DNA of 64,000 bases, from NCBI GenBank assembly GCA_902702965.1, contig CACRXP010000033.1:1770859-1834858 (forward strand), in the 5' to 3' direction. Below are positions 32,807 to 43,589 of the stretch, one piece after another. Position 1 is the stretch's first letter; the number at the start of each line of letters is the position of its first letter. The stretch is from Spirometra erinaceieuropaei (Eukaryota; Platyhelminthes; Cestoda; Diphyllobothriidea; Diphyllobothriidae). Both the position numbers and the translations under genes were made by a program. The notes under the pieces were generated by a model. It was not told the DNA's origin. It searched no databases and saw nothing but the letters and a program-made list of their open reading frames with translations.

Positions 32807-34359
32807 TCAGAGACCACAAACGCCATCGCTACGGTACAGTCGATCAGTAGATTCAGCACCCAAAATTTGTGGGAGCTTTTCTGAATGCAAAAATCGAGTA
32901 ATAGTTCTCTTAAATAAAGGATAATTTAGCAGAGTTTTCACACTCATGGGTAGTTTATTCCAAATGGCAATTGTATTTACAGAAAAGAACCGACGATATT
33001 TAACAGTACGTGCCAGAGGCAGAAATAAGAAGACCTCACGGTGACTGTTACGTCGTGGGTGGATATGATGTCTTAAAGAGGTGAGTGGGTTAAATGTGTG
33101 ATTATATAAGAGTTTAAATAGCAAGAATAGTCCCTTTTGTAATCTACGGAACCATAAAGGATCGAGGCCTGTAAGCCGGCAACGTTCTTGGTAAGACAAA
33201 TGTCGGTGTTCCGGGGTTAAAATTCTCTAAGTAAAAAAGTGTTGAACGGATTCTATTTTCTTCCGCTCAGTAGCACGCATGAGGCTAAATGAAAACGAAC
33301 AGTATTCCAGACCAGGTCTAACGTACATGTTGAAAAGGCGCATTCTAATGTCCCTAGTTTTAAAATTTCGGAGGATAAACCCGGTCGTTCTACGTGCTTT
33401 GGAGACTATCAAGGCACAGTGCTCCGAGAGATTGAGACTCTTGGAGTATGATAGGCCCAAATCCTTTATGACCCCAGGCACATTTATTGCGTGACCTTCA
33501 ATACTTAGTTGAGGTTGGCGGTCGTCGCCAACCACCATGACTGAGCACTTATGCCAAGGAAGAGAAAGGCGCCATGTGCGGCACCACTGGGCGAAAGCCT
33601 GTAGATCGCTCTTTAGGAGCTCAAGCACGATGTCATGATCTGCCGACTTATATCGATATGCAACTTTAGGATCATCGGCATACATGAAAGGCTTACCATT
33701 CTGAAATAAATCGGGTACATCATTAACGAAAAGGCAAAATAAAAGCAGGCCGAGTACACTACCCTGAATGACTCCACTCCTCACACGTGTGGGGTTGGAG
33801 ATGGTATTGGAAATCTTACCTCGTTGTGTGCGAGTGCCCAAATAAGAGGATATAAAATTCAAAAGTTTGCCACCTATTTCGAAAGAGGACAATTTCAAGA
33901 GGAGAAGAGCATGGTCAACACGGTCAAAAGCCTTAGTGAAATCGAAATATACTGTGTAAAGAGCAAAACCATGGTCCCTAGATTGGAGAACATAGTCAAA
34001 GAAAGAGAGTTGACAGGTGACACAAGATCGAGCTTTGAGGAATCCATGCTGAGCAGCACTCAGTATGTTGTTCGCTGTTAAGTGACACATCATCTTATCC
34101 TTGATCAATGTCTCGAAGAACTTCGAAACTGCAGGGAGGGTGTTTATTGGCCGAAAGTCATCAAATGATGTAGATTTGCCGTGCTTAGGAATGGGCAAAA
34201 TTTGTGATTCCTTCCACAAGGTAGGATAAGTTTCACTTTCAAGAGCAAGATTAAATGGGATGGGAAGATCGTGTTTGCATCGGCTTTTAAAATGCTTACT
34301 GGGACACCATCAGGGCCTGGACTATAAGATTGACGAAAACGCTGAATCGCAACAGTCAC
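32807..34359 (-). pseudogene. LINE-A reverse transcriptase with 13-nt deletion
   Basis: The RT starts in the frame of SYSPGPDGVPVSILKADA (34144-34359). A 13-nt deletion near 34255, relative to copy 1, throws it out of frame. It resumes at 33227-34219 as a 330-residue frame with RPINTLPAVSKFFETL, AAQHGFLKARSC, motif A YFDFTKAFD (residues 91-99), motif B SGVIQGSVLG and MYADD (179-183). Both catalytic motifs are intact. The C-terminal part continues in a third frame (32807-33199) with SYQERCRLTGLDPLWFRR. Few lesions suggest a fairly recent insertion. Confidence 0.88.
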
Positions 34360-34385
34360 ATCCCACAGAGTGAAAGTTATAGTTT

Positions 34386-35687
34386 CTAGAACTGCCCGGT
34401 CAATGACTGGATGGTCGGAAGCGAAGTGGTCGAGTCTTCAATAAACTTTTTGGACAGGAAATCATTGAAGCTATCAGCTGTTAACTGGGCATCAATTATG
34501 GGATTTCCGAGATCGTCTCGAAGGATGGGATACTGCGTCTTTCTCTGAGCTCGTATTTTTCTAGAGAAAAGTTTCGAGAAACTTAACGAATGGTTTTCAG
34601 TAAAGTGGACCTCTTCGGCTAGCTGTTTTTTTTCAGACAATCTCTTAGCTCGATCAAAAATATCACGAATCAAGGGCAGGACAGAAACATCGTTCTGAAG
34701 ATGGAAACGACGATAAAGCCTGCGCAAGCTGCGACGAAAGGGTAAGGGTAGGAAAATCTCATCCCCAACATTAATAATTTTCTTACGGGGGACAAAACGA
34801 GAAATAAGCGGATCAAATATTTCGTAAAGTTTTGCAGTGCAAACATTTACATCCGAACTAAGGAAGAACTCAGTCCAGTCGTAGGAATTAAGGTGTGTTA
34901 ATAATTCGGTTGTGCGAGTTGATCGGAAATCGCGGAAAAAGTTATACTTTTGGGACGACATTTCGTCAGCCTCGAATTCCAACGTTGAAACAACTATGTC
35001 ATGGTCTGAGCCCCCGAGTGGGCCTAGGGATGACACTGACGATGGCAAGCAGCCTCTACAGAAAATTAAGTCAAGTATACTTGAGCCTCGGGTGGGAAAA
35101 TCAACAACCTGAATCCACATCCCGACATCCACAGCCTCAAGAAAGTCATCGAACCTTCTGGGGCCTGAAGGCGGAGACCAGCGTACTTCAGGGAGATTAA
35201 AGTCACCCGCAACCAGTTGATATTTAAAACTGAAGTCGGCCGCAGCATGAAATGCCTGTGAGAGTAAGCGATCGAAATTGTCATTGGCGTTGGGAGGGCG
35301 ATAGACGCAGCCAACGAGTAAGGAGAACTTATTTTTTAGTGCAACCTGGAGCCAGCAGCTGCCTTCTACCGCTGAAAAGTGCGGGAGGTCCAACGGCAAA
35401 CATGTAAGTGTTTGTTTAACGTAGACGCAGCTGCCCCCACCACGACTATCTTGGCGATCATTTCGAATGCAATTGCAGCCTAGAAGAGAGAGTTCGGAGT
35501 CAGCTACTGAGGCTGATACCCACGTCTCAGTTACTAAAACACTATCAGGACAATGGACGAACACCAGAGTCTGAAGCAAAGGCACCTTATTAAGCAAGGA
35601 TCTGGCATTTAAAACAAAAAGTTTGAAGGGAAAGGCTGTTATTTTTTGAGGGAGGTGGGCTACATCGTCCAGTTCTGGGTCGCCCAC
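34386..35687 (-). CDS. LINE-A endonuclease, catalytic residues intact
   Basis: A 433-residue open frame. The APE-type endonuclease spans about residues 20-250, with NARSLLNK (Asn 27), VTETW (Glu 54), RNDRQDSRGGGSCVYVK, GCVYRPPNAND, VAGDFNLPEVRW, GSSILDLIF and GGSDHDIVVS. All the residues expected for metal binding and catalysis are visible. The remaining ~180 residues form the basic linker to the RT (RKIRAQRKTQYPILRDDLGN). The frame ends at a TAG after TGQF; the RT frame resumes a few bases further in another frame, so the endonuclease here is detached from the RT by mutation. Confidence 0.88.
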   Translation of the reverse strand: MGDPELDDVAHLPQKITAFPFKLFVLNARSLLNKVPLLQTLVFVHCPDSVLVTETWVSASVADSELSLLGCNCIRNDRQDSRGGGSCVYVKQTLTCLPLDLPHFSAVEGSCWLQVALKNKFSLLVGCVYRPPNANDNFDRLLSQAFHAAADFSFKYQLVAGDFNLPEVRWSPPSGPRRFDDFLEAVDVGMWIQVVDFPTRGSSILDLIFCRGCLPSSVSSLGPLGGSDHDIVVSTLEFEADEMSSQKYNFFRDFRSTRTTELLTHLNSYDWTEFFLSSDVNVCTAKLYEIFDPLISRFVPRKKIINVGDEIFLPLPFRRSLRRLYRRFHLQNDVSVLPLIRDIFDRAKRLSEKKQLAEEVHFTENHSLSFSKLFSRKIRAQRKTQYPILRDDLGNPIIDAQLTADSFNDFLSKKFIEDSTTSLPTIQSLTGQF

Positions 35688-37109
35688 GGAGCAAACGGTC
35701 CGGATGGAACCATCCGGTTCTGCAAAAAATTTTGTGGCATCAAAAAATTCTGACGTGGATAAAAAGGGGTAGGACTTGGGGGAGGGAATGACGGGCAGGT
35801 AAACTGGTAACTATTGTTAGCTAACTTATTTTCAGCTGGAAATCCGCGGGGCAGATACTGCAACGTATTCCCGCCGGGACGAACCTGAGGATCGGATGGA
35901 TGAATTAACTGATTCAGTATGGACATTATCATGAGGAATAAATTGGTAAAACGGCCGTGGAGGAAACAAGTTAGGGGGTGCGGGACGCATTGTTTCCATT
36001 AGAACAAGAGGTCTATTAAACGGTGGGAAAATCGGCATATTCGGCCTAACTGCCTTGATATGAGGGCAGGGGGGCAGTTGCGAACCCGCTACGTTTTGAG
36101 TCGGGGTATTTGAGGCACTGTTCGCCGATTGTGGAGGAAAACATTTTATACTGGTGCTGGATTCATTGGGTGTCCGAGTGGCTGAGACAGCAATTGGATT
36201 TGCCTTTGACTTAGGCACATTCTTAGGCTTACTATGGGTTGCTGAGGGAGTCGATAGAGGCGTGTTTCTACCAGGCGTGGTGGGGTGTTTAAAGAGGTCA
36301 GCATTAAAAGTAGTTGAACTCCCTACGGAATTGACTATGCCGTGACTTGCAGATGCCGCAGGTGGTGTTGTAGAGGACATATTCAGACTGACAGTGGGTG
36401 TCATTATCTTGGTGTTGGTTTTTGCCGATTTCAGTTTATTCAGTCTTCGCTGCAGGGGTGTGAGGTCTAGCGAAACGGAGCAGCGCCATTTACGGCAGAA
36501 GTCTCTAGTCATCTCCCTACTCGACAAGATAAAATCGACTTCTATCATGGAGAAAAGGGTAACTAGTATCGGCGCATTACGGCTAAGCGAGCGAAGTCGC
36601 TTAGCTTGTGCGACACTAAAACTCAAGCCACAACTTTGTAGGAACAAATGCGCTCCCTCCATTGCAGATAAGTGGCTCGGAATGTTTCGCAGTACGAAAT
36701 TATGCTTGCGTTTAATTCGTTCCTCAGTTTCCGAACTTATTACCCCAATAAGTTTAAAAGCTTGTTCAAGCACTTTTTCAGAAGTGCTGTTTATGTCTCC
36801 ATAAATCAGCTGATCGATTATTTCGCCGGCTGATGGCCTGCTACGACTAGCAGAGGCGTATTTTTGGACGACTGAAGGGTCGAGAGGTTCTACATGTACT
36901 AAAGGGATTTGTGAGTTAATCAGATCTGCAGACGGCGAAGAACATACGCTGGCGTCTGCCATGTCTTCAGTCACGATTTTAGCACCCAGAGACGGTGGGG
37001 AGGCCGCAAGCTTTCGCCTTTTAGCACGTGCTCTGCGGGGCATTACAGACACAAAACAGTTTTTCGTTACAGAAGAAGGATCAAAACGGAAACGCGCACT
37101 GAGCAGCAA
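35660..37109 (-). CDS. LINE-A ORF1 protein
   Basis: A 425-residue frame (35832-37109) that probably continues, after a frame change near 35850, to 35660. It opens with a basic patch (MPRRARAKRRKL at about residues 23-34). A conserved domain at about residues 85-225 contains QAFKLIGVISSETEERIKRK, NFVLRNIPSH, LFLQSCGLSFSVAQAKRLRS, LVTLFSMIEVDFI and LTPLQRRLNKL. A long disordered Ser/Thr/Pro tail follows. The domain is shared with the ORF1 proteins at 24107-24523 and 43680-44110, so it is a family feature of these LINEs, presumably RNA binding. I do not see CCHC knuckles or an esterase motif. The end overlaps the start of the endonuclease frame, so one polyprotein or a shift may link them. Confidence 0.75.
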
Positions 37110-37110
37110 G

Positions 37111-37413
37111 TAGTACTGTTTTTTTTTACTACGAAAACTAGAAAGCGGTAGTAGGGAAAGGATTCACTACAATGGATTTTTTACAAAATACGACTATTTT
37201 GCCAGACTGTCAAACAAACTGGGAGAAAAAATTACCTTATATAGAAAGGCGACTTTTAAAACGGACTCAAGTAAAAAACAGGCATTAATTACTTAAGAAT
37301 ATCCAGATAAATGCAGAGCTTCACTTATCTTTGAAATTCAACTGCACTTTGACTTCATCTGTTTTGGGTGTCTGTTTGGCCAATAAAGCGCGAATTGTGA
37401 GTTTGTTTTAAGT
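37111..37413. other. Possible LINE-A 5' UTR
   Basis: Non-coding, directly upstream of the LINE-A ORF1 on the minus strand. No comparable sequence exists in the window because the other copies are 5'-truncated. Confidence 0.3.
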
Positions 37414-38102
37414 GAATGAAGGCGAAATTTCGAGTTCCAGGTGTACGCATAAGTGAAGAAGAAGAGTCAAGCACCGGAACACTGTGTTAATTGTCCTGAG
37501 CTTTCAGACTCGTACAGGAGTCCATCGTCAGAAACGACTGATCGCATTGCTGCGGAGCTAGGTGTTTGAAATTGCAGACCGCCCCAATGCCACCATGCGC
37601 AATAGGGTCATAAAAATCAAAGACCGGTTAAAACCTGATGAGCAATCTGGAGTAGTGTATCGCATTCCGTGTCAAAATTGCCCTTGTAATTACACGGGAC
37701 AGACTGGGCGCATGCTCGGATCACGCATACACGAACATGAGCTGGCTATGCGACGAGGCGACGCAGTATCATAAGTGGCGATCACACCTACGAAATGGGT
37801 CACGAGTTTAACTTCGCAGCCACCAAAATAGTCGCCCACGCCGGAAACAAACAGGCCGAGAATTGATTAAAGCCTGGGCCTCGGATGAGAACTCGATCAA
37901 TCGATTTACCGATCTGGCACCGGCGTACAGATCCCTGCGTAGTCACCTCCAGTTTTGCGCCGTCGGTCGATGGTTGGCATGCATGCCTCATAACTGTCGC
38001 TTGTTCTGCTGCTGCCGCTACCCCTGACGATGGCCTCCTGTAAGAGTCTGAAAGCTCAGGACAATAAACACAGTGCTCCGGTGCTCGAATCTTCTTCTTC
38101 AC
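37414..38102 (+). mobile_element. Penelope-like element relic with GIY-YIG domain, inverted repeats and possible TSD
   Basis: A short element lies between direct repeats TTTGTTTTAAGT (37402-37413 and 38103-38114), consistent with a 12-bp target duplication. Inside are inverted repeats of about 81 bp (37451-37531 and 38024-38104), sharing GTCCTGAGCTTTCAGACTC and CACCGGA-CACTGTGTT. Between them lies only the C-terminal endonuclease of a Penelope-like element. Terminal repeats in inverted orientation are known for this class. Confidence 0.7.
37562..38028 (+). pseudogene. Penelope-like GIY-YIG endonuclease, C-terminal part
   Basis: The first frame holds SGVVYRIPCQNCPCNYTGQ and TGRMLGSRIHEHELAMRRGD. 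This shows the GIY (here GVVY) and YIG (here YTG) strands, the Cys pairs of the insert seen in Penelope-like enzymes, and the catalytic Arg/His/Glu helix. After a stop or frameshift near 37770 the reading continues HTYEMGHEFNFAATKIVAHAG, then, after a second stop, KAWASDENSINRFTDLAPAY and a Cys-rich end CMPHNCRLFCCCRYP. No RT is present. The domain would nick target DNA; here it is dead. Confidence 0.8.
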
Positions 38103-38114
38103 TTTGTTTTAAGT

Positions 38115-38569
38115 TTAAAAAACCTGAGTTCCAATGCAAAATATTCGTAAAAGTTTAAAAAAAACGATATGTACAATATAAAAATTGAAGTATTCAGTTT
38201 GGTAGTTTTTTGGGGCATGAATAATATGATCCTTATGGAAATTGAAGAACTTTGAAGTCGGCCTACATTTGAAATTATTTTCAAATTGAGTGTATTCGGG
38301 TGTCTGCTATTTGCCGGTCGTCAGTCTATCTGGTCAGTTGCTAAGGGTCGATCGCACAGTTCGTTCGTGTTTTTCAGGGGGCTTGTCATAATTGTCTAAA
38401 CTAAGAGCCGGGAAAGCTGGATCTATATCAGGAGTATGAAACATTCAATTGTAAGTCACAATCAATGCTGTCAAAATAATATTGAATCACGTATCATATT
38501 GTTCTTGTGAATGTGATATTATAGGAGTAGTGGTCGACTGCTTCTCAGAATCTAATATAGTTGTATATT
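38115..38569. other. AT-rich, nothing recognised
   Basis: No coding frame or known repeat. Confidence 0.4.
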
Positions 38570-38632
38570 AAAAGGAGAAGACTCGTCGTAAAATCGAGGT
38601 ATACTCGATTTTCCGACGAGCCTTCTCCTTTT
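38570..38632. repeat. Near-perfect 28-bp inverted repeat, 5-nt loop
   Basis: AAAAGGAGAAG, two bases, CGTCG and AAAATCGAG read into the loop GTATA and return as CTCGATTTT, CGACG and CTTCTCCTTTT. There are only two mismatches in the stem, and the flanks (TATATTA / TATTATA) extend the pairing weakly. It could form a stable hairpin or be a tiny terminal-inverted-repeat remnant. Confidence 0.85.
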
Positions 38633-39049
38633 ATTATATCGCCTCGGAATGCATACTACCTCCGTTATTCATAGTTGTATATATGTTTAATATGGCCTTA
38701 AGATAGACTTACTCACATTTTATTTGCAGAGATTTATCGAAAGGGACGTTATTGTTAGCTCCTTAAGGGATATTAAGTGTCCGGTGACTTAGCTGATGGA
38801 GACAAGCAAGGGAGGAGAGAAAGAATATCACTATCTGTTCTATGCTTATCAATGTATCTGTATTTCATAAATTTGATCGCCTTTAATGTTATGTTCTGGT
38901 ATTATTCGAGCGGCGGGCATCACCAGAAACCTTTTGGACCAAATTCTATATCAAAGAATTGATATGAAAATGTCCTATCTTATTAAAAAGTAAGTGTGCA
39001 TTGTTAGTTGAAAGGAATTTCTAAGTTTTTATTTTAAAATCGATTAGGT
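38633..39049. other. AT-rich, nothing recognised
   Basis: No supported feature. Confidence 0.4.
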
Positions 39050-40265
39050 TTCGACTTTTCCGGATAGAACTTGGAAGAGCATTCCAGATAGTGACATCTT
39101 ATGGAATAGAAATTTGACCGTTGGAACTTTGTGAATTTGGGGATCCTTATAATAGCTTCGCTATTTCTGGCGTATCTGGGGGCGTTTTGGTTTGTTAGTA
39201 AATTCATTTTAAGAATATCTTGATCATGAGTGACCTTGAACAGGAAATTTAGAGCATTTCAGATTCTTCTGATCCTGAGAAGTCGAAGACCGTATTTATG
39301 ATATATCGCTAAGTATGAACCACGACTATCATCACTTTTGGACAAAGATCTAGTAAAATGTGTCTGAATGCCTTCTAGTTTATTTCGGCCGTCTGAGGGT
39401 TTTATGCCGAAGACATTTGGGCAATAATCTAGGAATGTTAAAACGTACATTTTGAAAATTTGTATTCTTAGTAACTTTAAGGTGACATTTTTACACATGA
39501 ATCCACACAGGCGCGTGGCTTTCGGCGATGTTTGCTGGACGCGGGGAGAGCAGTCAAGGGTATTTGTGTAACTGAGACCTAAATCTTTTATTGAATGGGC
39601 CTCTGTTTTTTCATTATTCTCGAATATTATGGATGGAAGTTTTTGTGGGCAAAATATCAGGAGATGGCATTTTTCGGGTGACAAGGACATCTGTCATTGA
39701 CCACTCCATTCGCTGAGTTTTCTGAGATTTGGTTTGATTGTTCTGTATATTTTGGCTACTATATTTCTGTTATATGCCTATGCAAGTTCGAGATCGCCCG
39801 CATATAAAAACGTCTTAGGTGATACTAATATGGACGATAGGTCATGAATATATATGAGAAATAGAAGGGGACCTAGGACAGTGCTTTGATGTACCCCGCT
39901 GGTAATAGGGGATGGTTCTTAGATTACGTCTCGAATTTGCACCACGTGATATCGGTTTTGAAGATAGGATTTAGGAAAATCGAAAATGGGGGCCTAATTC
40001 TATGACTTGTTAACTTTATTAGTAGTCTTTTATGGGACTTTGCCAAAGGGCTTTTTCAGATCGAAGTATATTGAAGCTACCGTGTTTCCATCATCTCTAT
40101 TGCTGGAAACGTATTCCAGATAAGTAAGATGACAGGACTGGCATGACGTTTTTGTTAAAAGTGTATGTTGAGATGGCGGAAAGAGGTTGGCGTTTATGAG
40201 ATGGTTCAGCAATAGGTTGTACACTATTGTCTCGAGGATTTTAGCTATTGCCGGTGTTCGGTAAA
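39050..40265 (-). mobile_element. LINE-B-related fragment, RT palm end and C-terminus
   Basis: Broken minus-strand frames. SQHTLLTKTSCQSCHLTYLE and SIYFDLKKPFGKVP at 40030-40224 correspond to the pre-motif A and motif A region. HSIKDLGLSYTNTLDCSPRV and ATRLCGFMCKNV at 39259-39690 match the thumb region of LINE-B (LGLSYTNKLALSPHAERI). It is divergent from LINE-B copies 1-3, so probably another subfamily, and clearly inactive. Confidence 0.7.
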
Positions 40266-40858
40266 CACAACAATAGTTTTGGCTATGAGATCATGGAGAG
40301 TCAAGATGACGCCTGACGGATGGTGTGGTCGTGCGTGATTCTGCCCTGACTCAGTTTCCCCCTAAAAACGTCCATGTATGTAAACATAAAGAAATCTGCC
40401 AGTAGAACATTCCAAACTCCGACCAGCCCGTTTGAGAGGAAAATTCCCTTATGCTCAATTTTGCCTCATCCACATGTAGTTTGTAGTGTAAACGACAAAA
40501 CTACAAACAAAAACAGACCCAGTAGAAGTTTGCTCTAAGTATGGGACTCTGAATTTCTTAAAAAACGGTAACAAAAAGATGAGAGAAACGGCAAAGGTAG
40601 ATAATTACACATTCATGAAAAATGAAACCCTCTCCAGTATCAGTTGCTGTTGCGTGAATTTTCTAGGTAAATTACAGACGACTGCGAATTGAAGTCGGTT
40701 ACTGGAGTTTGTTGCTCAGGTTTATACACGTCTAGCAAGATACGACCCACAAATAAAAATGCTTCGCGACAATTGAATAAAAACTGTTGAGGCACTCGAG
40801 CGCAATCGGCGTAGCATTGGCAACACAGAGTAGACATACACAACGGACGCGTTGTTTC
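40266..40858. other. Nothing recognised
   Basis: Spacer between two LINE fragments. Short frames only. Confidence 0.4.
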
Positions 40859-43060
40859 AATTTATTAAGTTTATTTGCTAAGGATTATAGGTAAGGCTTT
40901 GGAAAACCCTACTAATTTCCCATCCGCTCGTTAGATATAACTGTACACGGACAATGACAATATCGGTTAATAAAATACTAATTGATTCATTTAAGAAGCA
41001 TTGTTTCGAATAAAAATCTCAGGGGATCGCGCGGTATTTACCTTAGGTCCAGAATGTCAAGAGAAAACTGGGACACAAATATTCATCAAAGTGTTTCTTG
41101 AAGAGTTGCAGGGACGTCGCCTCCACGGCTGACTGAGGCACATCGTTCCATTTCTCCACTACCCTTTGCGTAAAAAGTTCAGAACGAAGATTCGGCCTGG
41201 ATATTTTTGTGCCCATCTTCATAGGGTGACCGCGAATATTAGGTGAATGGTGCCACTGAAACATTTCCTCGAAACTAATTCCATGCTCGATGCCATGTAT
41301 TATCTTGTAGACGGGGATATGTTCACCCCTTTGCTGCCTGTAACACAGAGAGAATAAATGAAGGCAGTTCAGTTTTTCTAAGTAGGATGGGCTTTTTAAA
41401 CCGTTCACCAGTTTTGCTGCGTGACGTTGTAGTCTTTCAGGACATGTTTGGTCCCTTGCTATTACACTTCTGTACATTGTGATCTAGAAACCACTTCTCG
41501 GACCACACTTGCAGTCAGTGCAGATTGTTTTGAAGAGCACTCTGAGCATAAGGATTTTTGTTGACTTGCCAGAGCTTTACATCATCCGCAAGCATTATCT
41601 TACCGTGGTCAAGTTACTAAAGGCTGTCATTAACATAAAGGCTGAAAAGAAATGGTCCCGGAACTGAGTCTTCAGACAAACTACAAGTCACACTCATCCA
41701 GTCTGACATATCATCTCCGATACGGACACGTTGCCGACCAAACAGAGACACCCTTATCCAGTTCAGAAGATCTTCCCGGATGCCAACGGTGCCCAATTTG
41801 TGAAGAAGGCTTTGTTGAGGAACAGTATCGAAAGCTTTGCGGAAATCGACATACACGACATCGACCTCAAAACTCTCTCCAAAAGCCCTGGTCCAGATCT
41901 CCAGATAAGCTACCAGATTTTAGAGGAAGGAACGTCCTCTCCGGAAGACATGTTGAAAATCCTGCGAGATGCTATTTTCTTCATAAAATTGCTGCATAGA
42001 GCTCTTCACTAGAGCTTCCATCGTTTTGCATGGGAGGCAAGTTAAGCTAATAGGCCTGGAACTGCTTGATAGCATCCTGCTACCTCCCTTAAGCAAGGAA
42101 ATGAGGTTAGCTCTCTTCCAAAGGGATGGCAGCCTTCCTTATCTCATTGGTAGCTCAAAGAGAGTCGAAAGAGGTTTTGACAACTCCTCTGATAGCTCCT
42201 TAAGTGTCAGCCCGAGAATTTCATCGGGTTTAGGAGACTTCTCTGGTTTTATTTGATTGAGGACACGTCCTACTTCTTCGACGGGAAAGGTGACGGTTTC
42301 AATGACGGCAGTATCTTGGCGCATTTGAGGCTCCCGGCTGTCTTTGCTCATTTCAAACTCCTGATTGTATTCAGAGGACGCCTCGATAAAACCGACTGCA
42401 AAAATTCAGATATTAATTGCACTTTCTGTGACCCTTCCACTAATAGGTTTACGAAGCCATCGTTTAGACACGCAATTTCATCCCTATTTTTTCTCCTGCT
42501 GCGAATGTACCCATAAAACCCCTTGGGGCATGAAAGGGATTCTGCTATCGGTCGGCGCTCGAAAGAAGTTCTAGCAACCCATATTTGTTTGCGGCATTCA
42601 TTGCGCTGCTCATTATATTCGGCGAATGTCATTGGATCGTGAACATACAAATACGTTTTCCACAGCTTCTGTTTCTTCATCATGGTCTTTTTCGTAATCG
42701 GAGTGATCCACGGCGGTCGCGCACATAGTGTGGCTATTTTTATTGGACAAAGGGTGTCAATTAGACGCTCTATAATCTCGCCAAATTACAGCCAGTGTTG
42801 TTCTGAATCTTCCATGTTGACTTACCAAGTTACCTTCAAAAGAGCACGTCTGATTACATTAAACCCACCCTTCCAAATATTTCTGCGCCTCTTGATTTTT
42901 GGTTGTTGGTTCGATAGGAGAGAGCACACGCAGGTAAAAACAATATGCCCACTTAAACCGAGCAGAATCTGCGGATTCACTTCACTTATAACGAAGGTCA
43001 ACGCGCGCAGCACGATTTTGAAAAGATTAGCTAAAGTTATATTTTTCGATTCAATTTCTT
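40859..43060 (-). mobile_element. LINE-C copy 2, RT and linker, decayed
   Basis: Order on the minus strand: end of endonuclease (about 42700-43060, poorly readable), linker with KQKLWKTYLYVHD and YIRSRRKNRDEIACLNDGF (42348-42683), RT start with EVGRVLNQIKPEKSPKPDEI (42139-42351), palm with VDFRKAFDTVPQQSLLHKL (41617-41856) and the C-terminal region RLQRHAAKLVNGLKSPSYLE to VVEKWNDVPQSAVEA (41043-41477). It ends in an A/T-rich 3' end near 40859. Frameshifts separate all parts. It is a CR1/Rex-like family different from LINE-A and LINE-B. Confidence 0.8.
41043..41477 (-). pseudogene. LINE-C RT C-terminal region
   Basis: A 144-residue frame with the connection/C-terminal region of a CR1/Rex-type RT: QTCPERLQRHAAKLVNGLKS, LHLFSLCYRQQRGEHIPVYK, IRGHPMKMGTKISR, FTQRVVEKWNDVPQSAVEA and a final Phe/Leu-rich tail. 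This region is the best conserved part of the copy and gives the link to the fragment at 11926-12740. Confidence 0.8.
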
Positions 43061-43589
43061 GATCTCCTGCACAGTTTTCCAGTGTAGATCTGACAAAATT
43101 TTCAATTTTTTGTCATAAGTTATCTTCGCTTCCCGTCGTGTTTCGGCGATTTGTCATAAAGCAGAAATCTGGTGTCGTAATTTTTTACCCAACATAGCCT
43201 CAATCCTATCAAGACTTTCCTGCATATACAGAAGGCTTTCCTCGTAAAAATATAGAATAGCATCATATTTTGAACGATAAACCGTCTCCATTGACCGCTT
43301 TTATCGTCGGTGTGTTTAGAATTATACTGCTATCTATCTTATCCTACATAGCCTCATTATCCAATTCAGATTTATTCATTGTTCTGTTTTGCCAGCTACG
43401 AAACTGTCATTTACCCTTTTTATTTCAAGTTTGCATTCTGTTATTGAGTATAATTTGCTTAGTATATACTGTGCTGTCTGGTCCACCAATATTGACAGCT
43501 TTCATAAATCGTTCCATCATACATTGCCGCATCCATATATCCTCGAAGTTTCGGCAGTTAACATCCATATAAATATTTGGGCTTAAGTC
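43061..43589. other. Upstream flank of LINE-B copy 3
   Basis: AT-rich. May contain the LINE-B 5' UTR, but there is no second copy in the window to compare. Confidence 0.3.

Larger units (their letters stand above)
32519..37110 (-). mobile_element. LINE-A copy 3 (CR1-like), near full length
   Basis: The most complete LINE-A. It has ORF1 (about 35660-37109), endonuclease (34386-35687), RT (32807-34359), and a 3' UTR that is also present in copy 1. The 3' end runs into ATTTTAATTT tandem units. The lesions are limited: a frame change in ORF1, a stop and frame change near 34375, a 13-nt deletion in the RT, and a frame change before the C-terminus. Sequence from 37111 to about 37413 may be its 5' UTR. 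Confidence 0.88.

Noticed and set aside
37451..38104. Hammerhead ribozyme in the Penelope-like terminal repeats
   Set aside because: I could not find the CUGANGA core followed by a stem and GAAA in the right arrangement; a covariance search would be needed.
41652..42516. Plus-strand frames opposite LINE-C
   Set aside because: Antisense shadows of the minus-strand RT fragments.
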